Assembly (NCBI GenBank): GCA_017620475.1
Contig: JAFZQI010000039.1
Location: 1-64,000 of the forward strand
Direction: 5' to 3'
Length of the DNA: 64,000 nt
Source of the DNA: Clostridiales bacterium
Lineage (GTDB): Bacteria > Bacillota > Clostridia > Saccharofermentanales > Saccharofermentanaceae
Shown here: positions 34,591 to 42,993 of the stretch, piece by piece
Layout of the letters: each line of letters begins with the position of its first letter
Position numbering within the stretch: the stretch's first letter is position 1
The notes under the pieces: generated by a model
The model's database searches: none
What the model was told of the DNA's origin: nothing
The model's input: the letters and a program-made list of their open reading frames with translations, nothing else
Program-made: the position numbers and the translations under genes

Positions 34591-34599
34591 GGTAAAATT
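34591..34599 (+). promoter_or_regulatory. Extended -10 promoter of serS
   Basis: TGGTAAAAT in the 46-nt gap before serS. The gap is too short for a T-box leader. Confidence 0.5.
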
Positions 34600-34632
34600 A
34601 GACAGTTAATCGGAAATAATGGAGGCAGAAAA

Positions 34633-35922
34633 ATGCTGGATATTAAATTTGTCCGTGCCAATCCGGACATCGTGAAAGAGAATATCAAGAAGAAGTTTCA
34701 GGATGACAAGCTCCCACTGGTAGACGAAGTCATCGCTTATGATAAGGAGCTCCGTGAGGCGAAGACCCGCGTAGAATATCTCCGATCTCAGAGAAATACC
34801 ATCAGTAAGCAGATCGGTGCCCTGATGGCGCAGGGTAAGAAAGACGAAGCCGAAGAAGCCAAGAAGCAGGTGGCGGCTATGGCTGACGAGATGGCGGCGC
34901 TGGATGTCAAGGAACAGGAACTGACGGAGAAGGTCAGAAAGATCATGCTGGTCATCCCGAACATCATCGATGATTCGGTTCCGATCGGTAAGGACGACAG
35001 CGAGAATGTGGAGAACGAGCGTTTCGGCGAGCCGGTGGTTCCGGATTTCGAGATCCCGTATCACGTTGATATTATGGAGAGCTTTGATGGTATCGATCTG
35101 GATGCGGCGAGAAAAACGAGCGGTAACGGTTTCTATTATCTGCGTGGCGATATTGCCAGACTTCATTCCGCGATCCTTTCTTATGCAAGAGATTTCATGA
35201 TCGACCGCGGCTTTACTTACTACGTACCGCCTTTCATGATCCGTTCCGCGGTTGTAGACGGCGTAATGAGTTTTGCCGAGATGGAAAACATGATGTATAA
35301 GATCGAGGGAGAAGATCTCTACCTGATCGGTACATCCGAGCACTCCATGATCGGTAAGTTTATCGATACCATCCTGGACGAGGAGAGCCTTCCGCAGACA
35401 TTGACTTCCTATTCTCCGTGCTTCCGTAAGGAAGTCGGTGCTCACGGCATCGAGGAGAGAGGCGTATACCGTATCCATCAGTTTGAGAAGCAGGAGATGA
35501 TCGTCGTCTGCAAACCGGAAGACAGCATGGATTGGTACAACAAGCTCTGGCAGAATTCTGTAGATTTCTTCCGAAGCCTGGATATTCCGGTAAGAACACT
35601 GGAGTGCTGCAGTGGTGATTTGGCGGATCTGAAGGTCAAATCCTGTGACGTAGAGGCCTGGTCCCCGCGTCAGAAGAAGTACTTCGAGGTAGGATCCTGC
35701 AGTAATTTAGGTGATGCACAGGCCAGACGTCTGGGTATCCGTATCCGCAACAAGGAGAAGGGCAACTATCTGGCTCATACACTGAACAACACCGTAGTGG
35801 CCCCGCCGCGTATGCTGATCGCGTTCCTGGAGAACAATCTCAATGCGGACGGCTCCGTAAACATCCCGGCACCGCTTCGTATGTATATGGGCGGCAAAGA
35901 GAAACTCATTCCGAAGAAGTAA
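34633..35922 (+). CDS. serS: Serine-tRNA ligase
   Basis: 429 residues, normal length for bacterial SerRS. The N-terminal half is the tRNA-binding antiparallel coiled coil (about 30-100, Lys/Glu-rich). The class II core has motif 2 (SYSPCFRKEVGAHGIEERGVYRIHQFEKQE) and motif 3 (NNTVVAPPRMLIAFLEN). It charges tRNA-Ser with serine. GGAGG lies 7-8 nt before the ATG at 34633. The final codons and stop are duplicated in tandem just downstream. Confidence 0.97.
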   Translation: MLDIKFVRANPDIVKENIKKKFQDDKLPLVDEVIAYDKELREAKTRVEYLRSQRNTISKQIGALMAQGKKDEAEEAKKQVAAMADEMAALDVKEQELTEKVRKIMLVIPNIIDDSVPIGKDDSENVENERFGEPVVPDFEIPYHVDIMESFDGIDLDAARKTSGNGFYYLRGDIARLHSAILSYARDFMIDRGFTYYVPPFMIRSAVVDGVMSFAEMENMMYKIEGEDLYLIGTSEHSMIGKFIDTILDEESLPQTLTSYSPCFRKEVGAHGIEERGVYRIHQFEKQEMIVVCKPEDSMDWYNKLWQNSVDFFRSLDIPVRTLECCSGDLADLKVKSCDVEAWSPRQKKYFEVGSCSNLGDAQARRLGIRIRNKEKGNYLAHTLNNTVVAPPRMLIAFLENNLNADGSVNIPAPLRMYMGGKEKLIPKK

Positions 35923-35953
35923 GTCATAACTCATTCTGAAGAAGTAAGTCATA
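35904..35953 (+). repeat. 25-bp tandem duplication at the end of serS
   Basis: Copies at 35904-35928 and 35929-35953 differ at one base. The first copy contains the last six codons and stop of serS; the second copy is non-coding. Confidence 0.9.
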
Positions 35954-35968
35954 GGTATTTAGGAAGAC

Positions 35969-36997
35969 ATGCGAAATAGAAAGTTCATCATCGGTTTTTT
36001 GATATTCGATATTGTGGCAGTACTCATCATCGTACTTGTCCTGGTAATTGCCAATCCGTTTGAAGCCAATGTGGCTCCGGTAACGACGACCGCTCCCGGA
36101 ACGACGACACAGCAACAGCAGACTGCTTTCACGGGAGCCCTCTCCAGCGGAAGTGATCTGGACCGTGCGGAAATGGAAGTGTTTTTCGATATGCCGGCGC
36201 TGGTGGGTATGCGTGAAGAATCGGAAAAGACCTCAGATGACAAATATTACACGGCGTATCGGGCCGATCTGGACCTTGATCTGGACGGGGATGGAGAACT
36301 GGAATCGATCAGCGTTTCCCTGGACGATCACAGTGAGTCTTTCTACGTACTGGTTAACGATGGTGGAAATGTGACGGACTATGTGGTGCCCGGACATGAG
36401 TTCGGCTATGTAGAGAAGTACTCCAGTAAGGCATGCAAAGGCAATCTCCGCGGATATCTTGTTGATCTGGATAAGAACGATATCTATACGGAAGTGGCGA
36501 TTGAAATGATGCGTGACACCTGGGATGAATATCAGACCCTGGTGGTTCGTTATGACGGAAGTGCGATCCATGCCTCTGTCCAGCAGGGCATGATCAGCGG
36601 TGTGTCCAATGCAGGAAGCGTGCAGTTCTCGATCTGCGATGCGGTCTATGGTGTACATAAGCTTTTCAAGACGTGTACGATCACATCCGATACGGATTTC
36701 CTTAAGCCCAGAACGACGTATTTCTTCACGGATATCAGTGTGGAGAAGACTTCGTATGTTTATAACCCGGGATTCGATCTTGCGGGAACGAATCTGAACG
36801 GGGAGCCCGTGCTGATCACCATGGGTACCTCTTTCTACTGGGTCCGTACGGACAATGAGACCTTTGTAGATGTTTTGTCTACGGAGGGCAATCTTTACCG
36901 GCTTCCCGTAACGGGCGAAGTCATGGAGTATGCAAGCGGTCCGCAGACGGTCTACCGGCTCGGCGACCACGATGCGGCAGAGATCAAGACAAGATAA
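35969..36997 (+). CDS. Membrane-anchored extracellular protein of unknown function
   Basis: 342 residues. A short basic start and one TM helix (about 7-28, FIIGFLIFDIVAVLIIVLVLVI) followed by a Thr/Gln-rich linker place the bulk outside the cell. DLDLDLDGDGELES is an EF-hand-like, FG-GAP-like calcium motif, with a second DLDKNDIYTE stretch about 75 residues later, suggesting a beta-propeller-like or Ca-binding ectodomain. I do not recognise the family. The RBS is weak. It ends 22 nt before pssA and is probably co-transcribed with it. Confidence 0.75.
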   Translation: MRNRKFIIGFLIFDIVAVLIIVLVLVIANPFEANVAPVTTTAPGTTTQQQQTAFTGALSSGSDLDRAEMEVFFDMPALVGMREESEKTSDDKYYTAYRADLDLDLDGDGELESISVSLDDHSESFYVLVNDGGNVTDYVVPGHEFGYVEKYSSKACKGNLRGYLVDLDKNDIYTEVAIEMMRDTWDEYQTLVVRYDGSAIHASVQQGMISGVSNAGSVQFSICDAVYGVHKLFKTCTITSDTDFLKPRTTYFFTDISVEKTSYVYNPGFDLAGTNLNGEPVLITMGTSFYWVRTDNETFVDVLSTEGNLYRLPVTGEVMEYASGPQTVYRLGDHDAAEIKTR

Positions 36998-37019
36998 ACA
37001 GGAGAAACGGAGAAGGTTT

Positions 37020-37679
37020 GTGGATAACGAAGAGAAGCATGGCGAAACAAGGATATGTATCGGATACTACAACCGATCGGTGGTGCTGACCTACATTGGT
37101 CTGGCATTTGCCGTGGTGGGTATCTGTTTTGCCTACGTCACCAACCTTACATGGTCGGTGGTCTGCCTGATCATCGCCGGCGTATGCGATATGTTTGACG
37201 GCAAAGTGGCCCGTGCATGTCCGAATCGCTCGGAAAAAGAGAAGGATTTCGGCGTGCAGATCGATTCTCTTACGGACACGGTGGCCTTCGTGGTCCTGCC
37301 GGTGCTTATCTCTCTTGAGATGGGACATCAGGGTCCGATCAGTATTGCGATCTCCGTACTCTACGTATTGGCCGGCGTGATCCGTCTGGGATTTTTCAAT
37401 GTGCTGGTGGCACATCAGACGAAGGATCAGCCAATCAAGAACTATACCGGACTTCCGGTCACCTCGGCCGCCATCATTTTCCCGTCGCTGTGGCTGATCT
37501 CGCGCTTTATTACCAGAGTTTCTACGACCATCATGTACGATGGCGTTATGTTCTTAACTGCTCTGCTCTTCGTCTCCCGATTGAAGATCAGAAAACCGAA
37601 GGGGATCGCTTATTATATCTTTACGGTGGTGGCCGTCATCGGCATCATCGTGCTGATCTACCTTCAGTACTGGCGCTGA
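37020..37679 (+). CDS. pssA: CDP-diacylglycerol-serine O-phosphatidyltransferase
   Basis: 219 residues, with five or six TM helices and the CDP-alcohol phosphotransferase motif: CDMFDGKVAR followed by FGVQIDSLTD, which supplies the four metal-binding Asp residues. The longer gap between AR and G is normal for PssA. It makes phosphatidylserine from CDP-diacylglycerol and serine in the membrane. The start is a GTG at 37020 preceded by AGAAGG; earlier in-frame starts lie inside the previous gene. It begins a run of short-gap genes to hemZ. No phosphatidylserine decarboxylase is adjacent. Confidence 0.9.
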   Translation: MDNEEKHGETRICIGYYNRSVVLTYIGLAFAVVGICFAYVTNLTWSVVCLIIAGVCDMFDGKVARACPNRSEKEKDFGVQIDSLTDTVAFVVLPVLISLEMGHQGPISIAISVLYVLAGVIRLGFFNVLVAHQTKDQPIKNYTGLPVTSAAIIFPSLWLISRFITRVSTTIMYDGVMFLTALLFVSRLKIRKPKGIAYYIFTVVAVIGIIVLIYLQYWR

Positions 37680-37720
37680 TTCCGGGCGCCGGTCCTTCGT
37701 TTAGAAAAGGAGAGTAATCT

Positions 37721-38539
37721 ATGGGTATCATCGTAGGTTTGGATGTTGGCGGAAGTACCACAAAAGTCGTGGGTATGGATGGCGACCAGATCGTCGGAAA
37801 TAAGATCGTTAAGGCGGATGACCCGGTCACCTCGGCATTTGGTGCGCTGGGAAAACTGATGGATTCCTATGACCTGAAGATCTCGGATATCGAGAAACTG
37901 AAGATCACCGGTGTCGGTGCGTCTTTTCCGACGGGTAATCTTCTGGGCATCCCGACAGTTCGTATTCAGGAATTCTTTGCAACCGGACAAGGGGGTCTTT
38001 TCCTTTCCGGACTGGAACATGCGGTCGTTGTCAGCATGGGCACCGGCACGGCTTTTGTCGAAGCAACGAAGACGGAAGTAAGACACATCATCGGTTCCGG
38101 TGTGGGCGGAGGTACGCTGGTAGGTCTTGCGAACTGCGCGCTGAATATGCGTGATTTTGATCTGATCGCCGATCTTGCGGGCGGCGGAAACCTCAACCAT
38201 GTGGACCTGACAATCGGAGATATCTCGCATGCGGCGATCCCCGGACTGACGATGGATACGACGGCATCTAACTTCGGTAAGATGCAGGAGGATGCGGATA
38301 AATCCGATGTCGCATACGGACTTTTCAATCTTGTATTCCAGTCGATCGGTACTATGGCGGTCCTTGCGGCAAGAAATGCCGGATTGCGCGATGTCGTGTT
38401 TACCGGTCAGGCGACCAAGGCACCGATGTGCGGCACGATCTATAAGAATTTCTCTGAGCTTTATAACATCAATTTTGTGGTCCCGCAGATGTCGGAGTTT
38501 GCGACGGCGATCGGTGCGGCCATCGCTTCGGAAACATAA
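37721..38539 (+). CDS. coaW: Type II pantothenate kinase
   Basis: 272 residues of the eukaryote-like/staphylococcal PanK. GLDVGGSTTKVVG is the ATPase phosphate-1 loop, VVVSMGTGTAFV and IGSGVGGGTLVGL follow, and VVFTGQATKAPMCG is the C-terminal nucleotide region. It phosphorylates pantothenate, first step of CoA synthesis, and type II enzymes often resist CoA feedback. AGGAG precedes the ATG. The stop and the next ATG share one base (TAATG). Confidence 0.93.
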   Translation: MGIIVGLDVGGSTTKVVGMDGDQIVGNKIVKADDPVTSAFGALGKLMDSYDLKISDIEKLKITGVGASFPTGNLLGIPTVRIQEFFATGQGGLFLSGLEHAVVVSMGTGTAFVEATKTEVRHIIGSGVGGGTLVGLANCALNMRDFDLIADLAGGGNLNHVDLTIGDISHAAIPGLTMDTTASNFGKMQEDADKSDVAYGLFNLVFQSIGTMAVLAARNAGLRDVVFTGQATKAPMCGTIYKNFSELYNINFVVPQMSEFATAIGAAIASET

Positions 38540-39354
38540 TGACGATGACCAAAGAGCAATCGGCTGTAAAGACGAGAAAAAGAGCATTTGAACTGGATCT
38601 TCTGCGTGGCTTTGCCATCTTTATGATGATCCTTCACCATTTTGCGTTCGATCTGCGTTTCATCCTCGGATACGATGTGTTTGCATTTATCGGTGCGGAA
38701 TGCAACTGGTTCTGGGCTTTTGTTCATCCCTTCTTTATTTTCATCTTTGTAGGGATCTCCGGCGTTTGCTGCCAGTTCTCAAGAAACAACTTTAAAAGGG
38801 CCGCCAAGCTCGGCGCCATTGCGATTGCGTTCTCCGTTGTCACCATTACGGCGGATCATTTCCTGAATCTGGGGTGCGCCATCTACTTTAACGTGTTGCA
38901 TGTACTGACCGCGGCAACAGTGCTTTTCGCGCTGTTTGATCATGTGGAACAGAAGAAGACCGGAGGGAGAGACAGCCGGCAGGGCGACATGGTGCTTATG
39001 CTGATCGTGGCGCTTTTCATGTGGCTTCTGCACGCGCTTCCGTTCTACGATCACACGATCCACAGTCCGTGGGTCATGATCCTGGGGATGGATCCTCATC
39101 CGGATTCCGTCATTCAGGTGGGGGATGAGCTGGGCCTGATCCCCTGGGTGGGGGTGTTCTTCCTGGGTGTGCTGATCGGCCGGCATGTGTATAAGGAGAA
39201 GGAGACGCTGTTTCCGAACGCGCCGAAGCCTTTCCTGACCGCGATCAAGCCTTTTGAGTGGATCGGAAGGAATTCACTTCTTGTGTATCTTATCCATCAG
39301 CCGATCGTGCTGGGGATCCTTTATCTTCTTCGATATGCGGGGATCATCCCATGA
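38539..39354 (+). CDS. DUF1624/heparan-acetyltransferase-like integral membrane protein
   Basis: 271 residues with about seven TM helices. RAFELDLLRGFAIFMMILHHFAFDL at the start, the FFIFIFVGISGVCCQFSRNN stretch and the C-terminal GRNSLLVYLIHQPI are typical of the DUF1624 acyltransferase-like family. Members may move acyl groups across the membrane; the real substrate is unknown. It overlaps coaW by one base and the next gene by four, so it sits in a tightly coupled set. Linking it to CoA is tempting but only positional. Confidence 0.82.
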   Translation: MTMTKEQSAVKTRKRAFELDLLRGFAIFMMILHHFAFDLRFILGYDVFAFIGAECNWFWAFVHPFFIFIFVGISGVCCQFSRNNFKRAAKLGAIAIAFSVVTITADHFLNLGCAIYFNVLHVLTAATVLFALFDHVEQKKTGGRDSRQGDMVLMLIVALFMWLLHALPFYDHTIHSPWVMILGMDPHPDSVIQVGDELGLIPWVGVFFLGVLIGRHVYKEKETLFPNAPKPFLTAIKPFEWIGRNSLLVYLIHQPIVLGILYLLRYAGIIP

Positions 39355-40604
39355 AGCGGCTGTTCCGGAATAACGCGAAGAATATTTCTTCGGGGGAGAG
39401 TCTTCCGGCAGAGAAGGATCTTTCTGCGGAGACGGATGCTTCTGCAAAGAAGAAAGACCGCTTCCGTGCATTCATCCGCAAGGCTTTACCGGGCGTGGTG
39501 CTACCGGTCGTGCTTCTTGTGGGGCTTTATATCCTGCAGAGTATTCTCGTGCATTATCCGAGTGTAGGTGAGTGGTATTCCAGAAATCTTTTCCCGGTAT
39601 TGTCCTTCATTCCGATGAAACTGTCGGCTCTGGCGCCGATCTCGATCACGGAAGTCTTCGTGCTGACGCTGGCGTTCTCGTCTCCGATCCTGATTGCCTG
39701 GTTTGTCATCCGGATCGTCAGAGCGGTAAAAAACAAGCGCGGGAAAAAGTTCTTTTTCAACGTGATAAGGATCGCGGCCTGGTCGCTCTTTGCGATCTAT
39801 GCCATTTTCATGCTGTTCCACGGGCTGAATTTCACGAGGCGTTCGCTGGACGATTCCCTGGGTTTTAATAACCGGAAGTATACGGTTGAGGAGCTGAAGG
39901 AGGCGTATACCTGGGTCGTGGACGAACTGAATGCCGCAAGGCGTGCGTGTCCGGAGGATGAGCGTGGCGTGGTGACGTATCCCGGCGGCGTGATGGCTTT
40001 TCTCAGCGATATGGAGGACCTTTACGAGGAAAGCGCGGCGAAGATTCCGGAGATCACGGGGAATTCCGTTCGCCCGAAGCCGGTAATGATGTCCCACTAC
40101 TGGTCGTACACCTATATTGTCGGGATGTATTTCCCGTTCTTTGTGGAATCGAATATTAACACGGATGTGGAGCTGTCGGAGATGTTCTATACCGTGTGCC
40201 ATGAGATGTCGCATCTTCACGGGTTTGCCGTGGAAAACGATGCCAATCTGGCGGCCATGCTGATCGGTTTTAACAGCAGCTGTCCGCAGCTTCGGTATTG
40301 CGCTTTCAGTGAAGCGCTGGATCTGATCTTCATGGATCTGGCCATCGCGTATAACGACGATTCGGAGGGCTTTGAGGAGTTTGTCGTGCAGCATCCGATC
40401 GTGGCCGGGTATTTCCAGGATCAGGATGCGAGATCGGAGTACTGGGCAACGATCAACCCGCCTGAGATCGTGACGAATGTTTCCGATGCGACTAACGATA
40501 CGTTCTTGAAAGTCAATCAGCAGGAAGAGGGCGTGAAGAGCTACAATATGCCGACTTCCACGGTGGCGGATTATTATTTTACCCATGTCAAAAGCACTGT
40601 GTAA
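39351..40604 (+). CDS. DUF3810-like membrane protein with a HEMSH zinc motif
   Basis: 417 residues. A charged N-terminal tail of about 45 residues, then three TM helices (about 47-170), then a domain with HEMSH at 284-288 in CHEMSHLHGFAVENDANL, a zincin-type metallopeptidase motif; FSEALDLIFMDLA follows. It matches the DUF3810 family as I know it. Activity and substrate are unproven. It overlaps the upstream gene by 4 nt (ATGA). Earlier in-frame codons lie within the previous gene. Confidence 0.78.
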   Translation: MKRLFRNNAKNISSGESLPAEKDLSAETDASAKKKDRFRAFIRKALPGVVLPVVLLVGLYILQSILVHYPSVGEWYSRNLFPVLSFIPMKLSALAPISITEVFVLTLAFSSPILIAWFVIRIVRAVKNKRGKKFFFNVIRIAAWSLFAIYAIFMLFHGLNFTRRSLDDSLGFNNRKYTVEELKEAYTWVVDELNAARRACPEDERGVVTYPGGVMAFLSDMEDLYEESAAKIPEITGNSVRPKPVMMSHYWSYTYIVGMYFPFFVESNINTDVELSEMFYTVCHEMSHLHGFAVENDANLAAMLIGFNSSCPQLRYCAFSEALDLIFMDLAIAYNDDSEGFEEFVVQHPIVAGYFQDQDARSEYWATINPPEIVTNVSDATNDTFLKVNQQEEGVKSYNMPTSTVADYYFTHVKSTV

Positions 40605-40652
40605 TGTGTGTTTTGTGGTTCATTGCTTATGGATGTTGAAATGGAGAAACGC

Positions 40653-42269
40653 ATGATTACGGTTTGCTGTGAGGGACACGATTTCTATTATCCGATCTGC
40701 GATGTGCTGCGGCTGTTCTGCGGGACGGTTCCGAAACAGCAGGAGAATCTTGTGGTGGCGGAGTTTGTGGGGGGGGTTCCCGATAAGGATATTTCGGGAT
40801 CTGTGTTTGGTAGCAAAGTTCGGGGGGCTATATCCGGCCCCGATGGAAATCCATCGGTATGTAGTTTATCAGGTGGAGATCCTTTTCGTGAGCTTCGCAT
40901 CGTCAGCCGGGTAACGGAGACTTCAGTTGAAACATTTGTTGAAGATATAGCCTGCGAGGAATTGCGCATTGCAGTGATGCGCGAAGATCTTTCGCTTCCT
41001 TTGAACCGGGAAGTGAAGCGGCAGCTTTACTTCCTTCTTTCCCGGGTAACGGGCAAAGCTTTCCCTTGGGGATCTTTGACAGGGATCCGTCCGACGCAAG
41101 TGGCGCGGGAGCTTTTTCGCGAAGAAGAAATGACTTCGATATACGGGGTGCGTGAAGATAAGGCGCATCTGGCTTTTGTGACCCGGGATGGCGAAGATGC
41201 GGTGCTGAAAGATTCGGATCCCGAGAGCCTTCATGTGTATATCGGAATCCCGTTCTGCCCGACAAGATGTTCCTATTGCTCATTTATTTCGCAGGAGGCG
41301 CCGAGGAAAAGAGAGCTCCTTCCGCTTTATGTGGACGCGGTCCTTCGGGAGATGGATCTTGTATTGCCCGGTATCGGCCGGCCAATCGAGACGCTCTATA
41401 TCGGAGGAGGAACACCGACGGTCCTTGACGAAGTGCTTTTCGAGCGGTTCATAAAGGGTGTGTTTGCCCATCCGCAGCTTTCTCATTTGAAGGAAGTGTG
41501 CGTGGAGGCCGGGCGTCCGGATACGATTACGGAACGGAAACTTCAGGTGCTTCGGGATCACGGTGTTTCGCGGATCTGCATCAATCCGCAGACGCTTTGT
41601 GATGCGACGCTTCTTCGTGTGGGCAGGCAGCATTCGGCGGAGGATTTCGAACAGGCCTTCTCGTTGGCGAGGGGGATGGGCTTTGACGTGGTGAATACGG
41701 ATTTGATTGCTGGACTTCCCGGGGAGAGCTCGGCGGAGTTCTGTGCGTCCCTGTCGCGGATCGTGGAGATGGGGCCGGAGAATATAACCGTACATTCTTT
41801 GTATAAGAAGCGCCGCGCGGATCTTTCGCGTGAGGACGTGGTGAGGATGGAGCAGGAGGATCTTCTTCGGATGGAGGAGATGCTGGGCTTTGCGTTCTCG
41901 ACGCTTACGGCGGCGGGCTATGCGCCGTACTATATGTACAAGCAGAAGGATACGATCGGCGGGCATGAGAATGTCGGGTATCAGAGAGGCGGGACGGCAT
42001 GCCTTTACAATGTCGCCATGATGAGCGATCTGCGGTCGGTGCTTTCGTTCGGGGCCGGAGGGATGAGTAAGCGCGTGTTCCTTGGGGATGATCGGAAAGA
42101 TGAGCAGAGAGATGAGCAAAGATTTGAGCAGAAAGCGGAAGGCACAGTGCTTTTGCCGAAGAATCCTGTGAATGCACGGGTGGAGCGCTGTTCCTGTATC
42201 AAGGATCCGATCCAGTATATTCAGAATGTGGAGACGATGGCCGAGAAGAAACGGGCATTCTTTGCGTGA
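40653..42269 (+). CDS. hemZ: HemZ-like radical SAM protein
   Basis: 538 residues. The first 180 or so (VCCEGHDFYYPICDVLRLFCG) are the domain typical of HemZ in Firmicutes; then the radical SAM core with FCPTRCSYCSF (C-x3-C-x2-C), GGGTPTVLD, and NTDLIAGLPGE. HemZ has been annotated as an oxygen-independent coproporphyrinogen oxidase, but family members include heme chaperones, and no other heme gene is nearby. Of several ATGs, the one at 40653 has GGAG 6-7 nt upstream and gives the usual N-terminus. It is the last gene before a 38-bp repeat array. Confidence 0.87.
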   Translation: MITVCCEGHDFYYPICDVLRLFCGTVPKQQENLVVAEFVGGVPDKDISGSVFGSKVRGAISGPDGNPSVCSLSGGDPFRELRIVSRVTETSVETFVEDIACEELRIAVMREDLSLPLNREVKRQLYFLLSRVTGKAFPWGSLTGIRPTQVARELFREEEMTSIYGVREDKAHLAFVTRDGEDAVLKDSDPESLHVYIGIPFCPTRCSYCSFISQEAPRKRELLPLYVDAVLREMDLVLPGIGRPIETLYIGGGTPTVLDEVLFERFIKGVFAHPQLSHLKEVCVEAGRPDTITERKLQVLRDHGVSRICINPQTLCDATLLRVGRQHSAEDFEQAFSLARGMGFDVVNTDLIAGLPGESSAEFCASLSRIVEMGPENITVHSLYKKRRADLSREDVVRMEQEDLLRMEEMLGFAFSTLTAAGYAPYYMYKQKDTIGGHENVGYQRGGTACLYNVAMMSDLRSVLSFGAGGMSKRVFLGDDRKDEQRDEQRFEQKAEGTVLLPKNPVNARVERCSCIKDPIQYIQNVETMAEKKRAFFA

Positions 42270-42323
42270 GTCTGCTGATCGGTCTGTGCGCGGGGATGGC
42301 GATGTAGTGGCAGAGGTGATGGA

Positions 42324-42426
42324 AAACTCCGGAGGGCGCCTGCAGAGGCGTATGTGAAGGTAAACTCCGGAGGGCGCCTGCAGAGGCGTATGTGATGGTA
42401 AACTCCGGAGGACGCCTGCAGAGGCG
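42324..42426 (+). repeat. 38-bp tandem repeat, 2.7 copies
   Basis: Units begin at 42324, 42362 and 42400 (AAACTCCGGAGGGCGCCTGC start), the last truncated. Each contains a small hairpin CGCCT-GCAG-AGGCG. A degenerate partial unit may precede at 42311. The array lies between hemZ and the tRNA-Pro promoter. Confidence 0.92.
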
Positions 42427-42449
42427 ATTCTGGAAAATGAAAAGTGACC

Positions 42450-42478
42450 TTGTCAAAAGTGATTTCAATCGGTATAAT
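42450..42478 (+). promoter_or_regulatory. Promoter of tRNA-Pro
   Basis: TTGTCA, a 17-nt spacer and a perfect TATAAT, ending 13 nt before the mature tRNA. Confidence 0.88.
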
Positions 42479-42491
42479 AGCAAGGCATTAT

Positions 42492-42567
42492 CGAGGTGTA
42501 GCGCAGTTGGTAGCGTACGTGCTTTGGGAGCATGGGGTCGCAGGTTCGAACCCTGTCACCTCGACCA
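42492..42567 (+). tRNA. tRNA-Pro (anticodon UGG)
   Basis: A 76-nt cloverleaf: acceptor CGAGGTG / CACCTCG, D-arm AGCGCAGTTGGTAGCG, anticodon loop TTTGGGA with anticodon TGG, T-arm GGTTCGAACCC, discriminator A and encoded CCA. Confidence 0.97.
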
Positions 42568-42570
42568 CAG

Positions 42571-42601
42571 GAGCCGTTCCGAAAAGGAGCGGCTCTTTTT
42601 C
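42571..42601 (+). terminator. Terminator of tRNA-Pro
   Basis: A 10-bp stem with one G-T pair (GAGCCGTTCC / GGAGCGGCTC), a 5-nt loop and TTTTTCTTTT. Confidence 0.93.
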
Positions 42602-42767
42602 TTTTCCGTTTTCATGTTGGCATTTTCTTTCGGATTGGACGAAGCATCGGTAATTTCGCTCCAGCGTCGCTTTTTTGACGTTTGAGCAAAACTGTAGCGA
42701 AGGGTGACGGATTTGTATTGGTCTGAAAGGTGAAGCTTTACCTTGTGGTGTGGTCGAGTGAAGCATG

Positions 42768-42817
42768 TTCACCGTAGATGTCACCAAATTTGATATTTCG
42801 GTGACAGATTTGGTGAA
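42768..42817. repeat. Nested inverted repeat, copy 1
   Basis: Four 6-bp blocks in mirror order: TTCACC, 6-nt gap, GTCACC, 14-nt gap, GGTGAC, 6-nt gap, GGTGAA. The 50-bp unit is symmetric and could fold as a hairpin with a 6x6 internal loop. Confidence 0.85.
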
Positions 42818-42850
42818 TCTTTTGGGGGGCTTATCGAGAAATTATAAATG

Positions 42851-42900
42851 TTCACCATATGTGTCACCAGATTTGATATTTTGGTGACAGTTTCGGTGAA
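42851..42900. repeat. Nested inverted repeat, copy 2
   Basis: The same four blocks with exactly the same gaps (6, 14, 6) as copy 1, starting 83 bp further on. Outer gap bases differ between copies, while the centre (GATTTGATATTT-like) is largely kept. Confidence 0.85.
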
Positions 42901-42957
42901 CCTTTGGGCCGATGGTAGATGGTTCCTGCTGGTGTGTTACTTTTCCGGATGACATTT

Positions 42958-42971
42958 CGTCTATAATGGTA
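42958..42971 (+). promoter_or_regulatory. Promoter -10 region of the first serpin, shared with the sigma gene
   Basis: CGTCTATAATGGTA contains TATAAT and is identical over 14 nt to the sequence at 44687-44700 in front of the ECF sigma gene. No convincing -35 is visible. Confidence 0.5.
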
Positions 42972-42993
42972 GAAGAGGCGGGGAGGTGTTGAT

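Larger units (their letters stand above)
42602..42957. other. Non-coding stretch between tRNA-Pro and the first serpin
   Basis: No supported gene. It holds the near-palindrome AAGGTGAAGCTTTACCTT at 42727-42744 and two copies of a nested inverted repeat at 42768-42817 and 42851-42900. Short reading frames through the repeat copies lie in different frames and lack ribosome binding sites. Confidence 0.7.

Noticed and set aside
34587..34632. T-box leader before serS
   Set aside because: Only 46 nt separate the upstream stop from serS and no T-box sequence is present.
42324..42426. CRISPR array
   Set aside because: Units are directly adjacent tandem repeats without spacers, and no cas gene is nearby.
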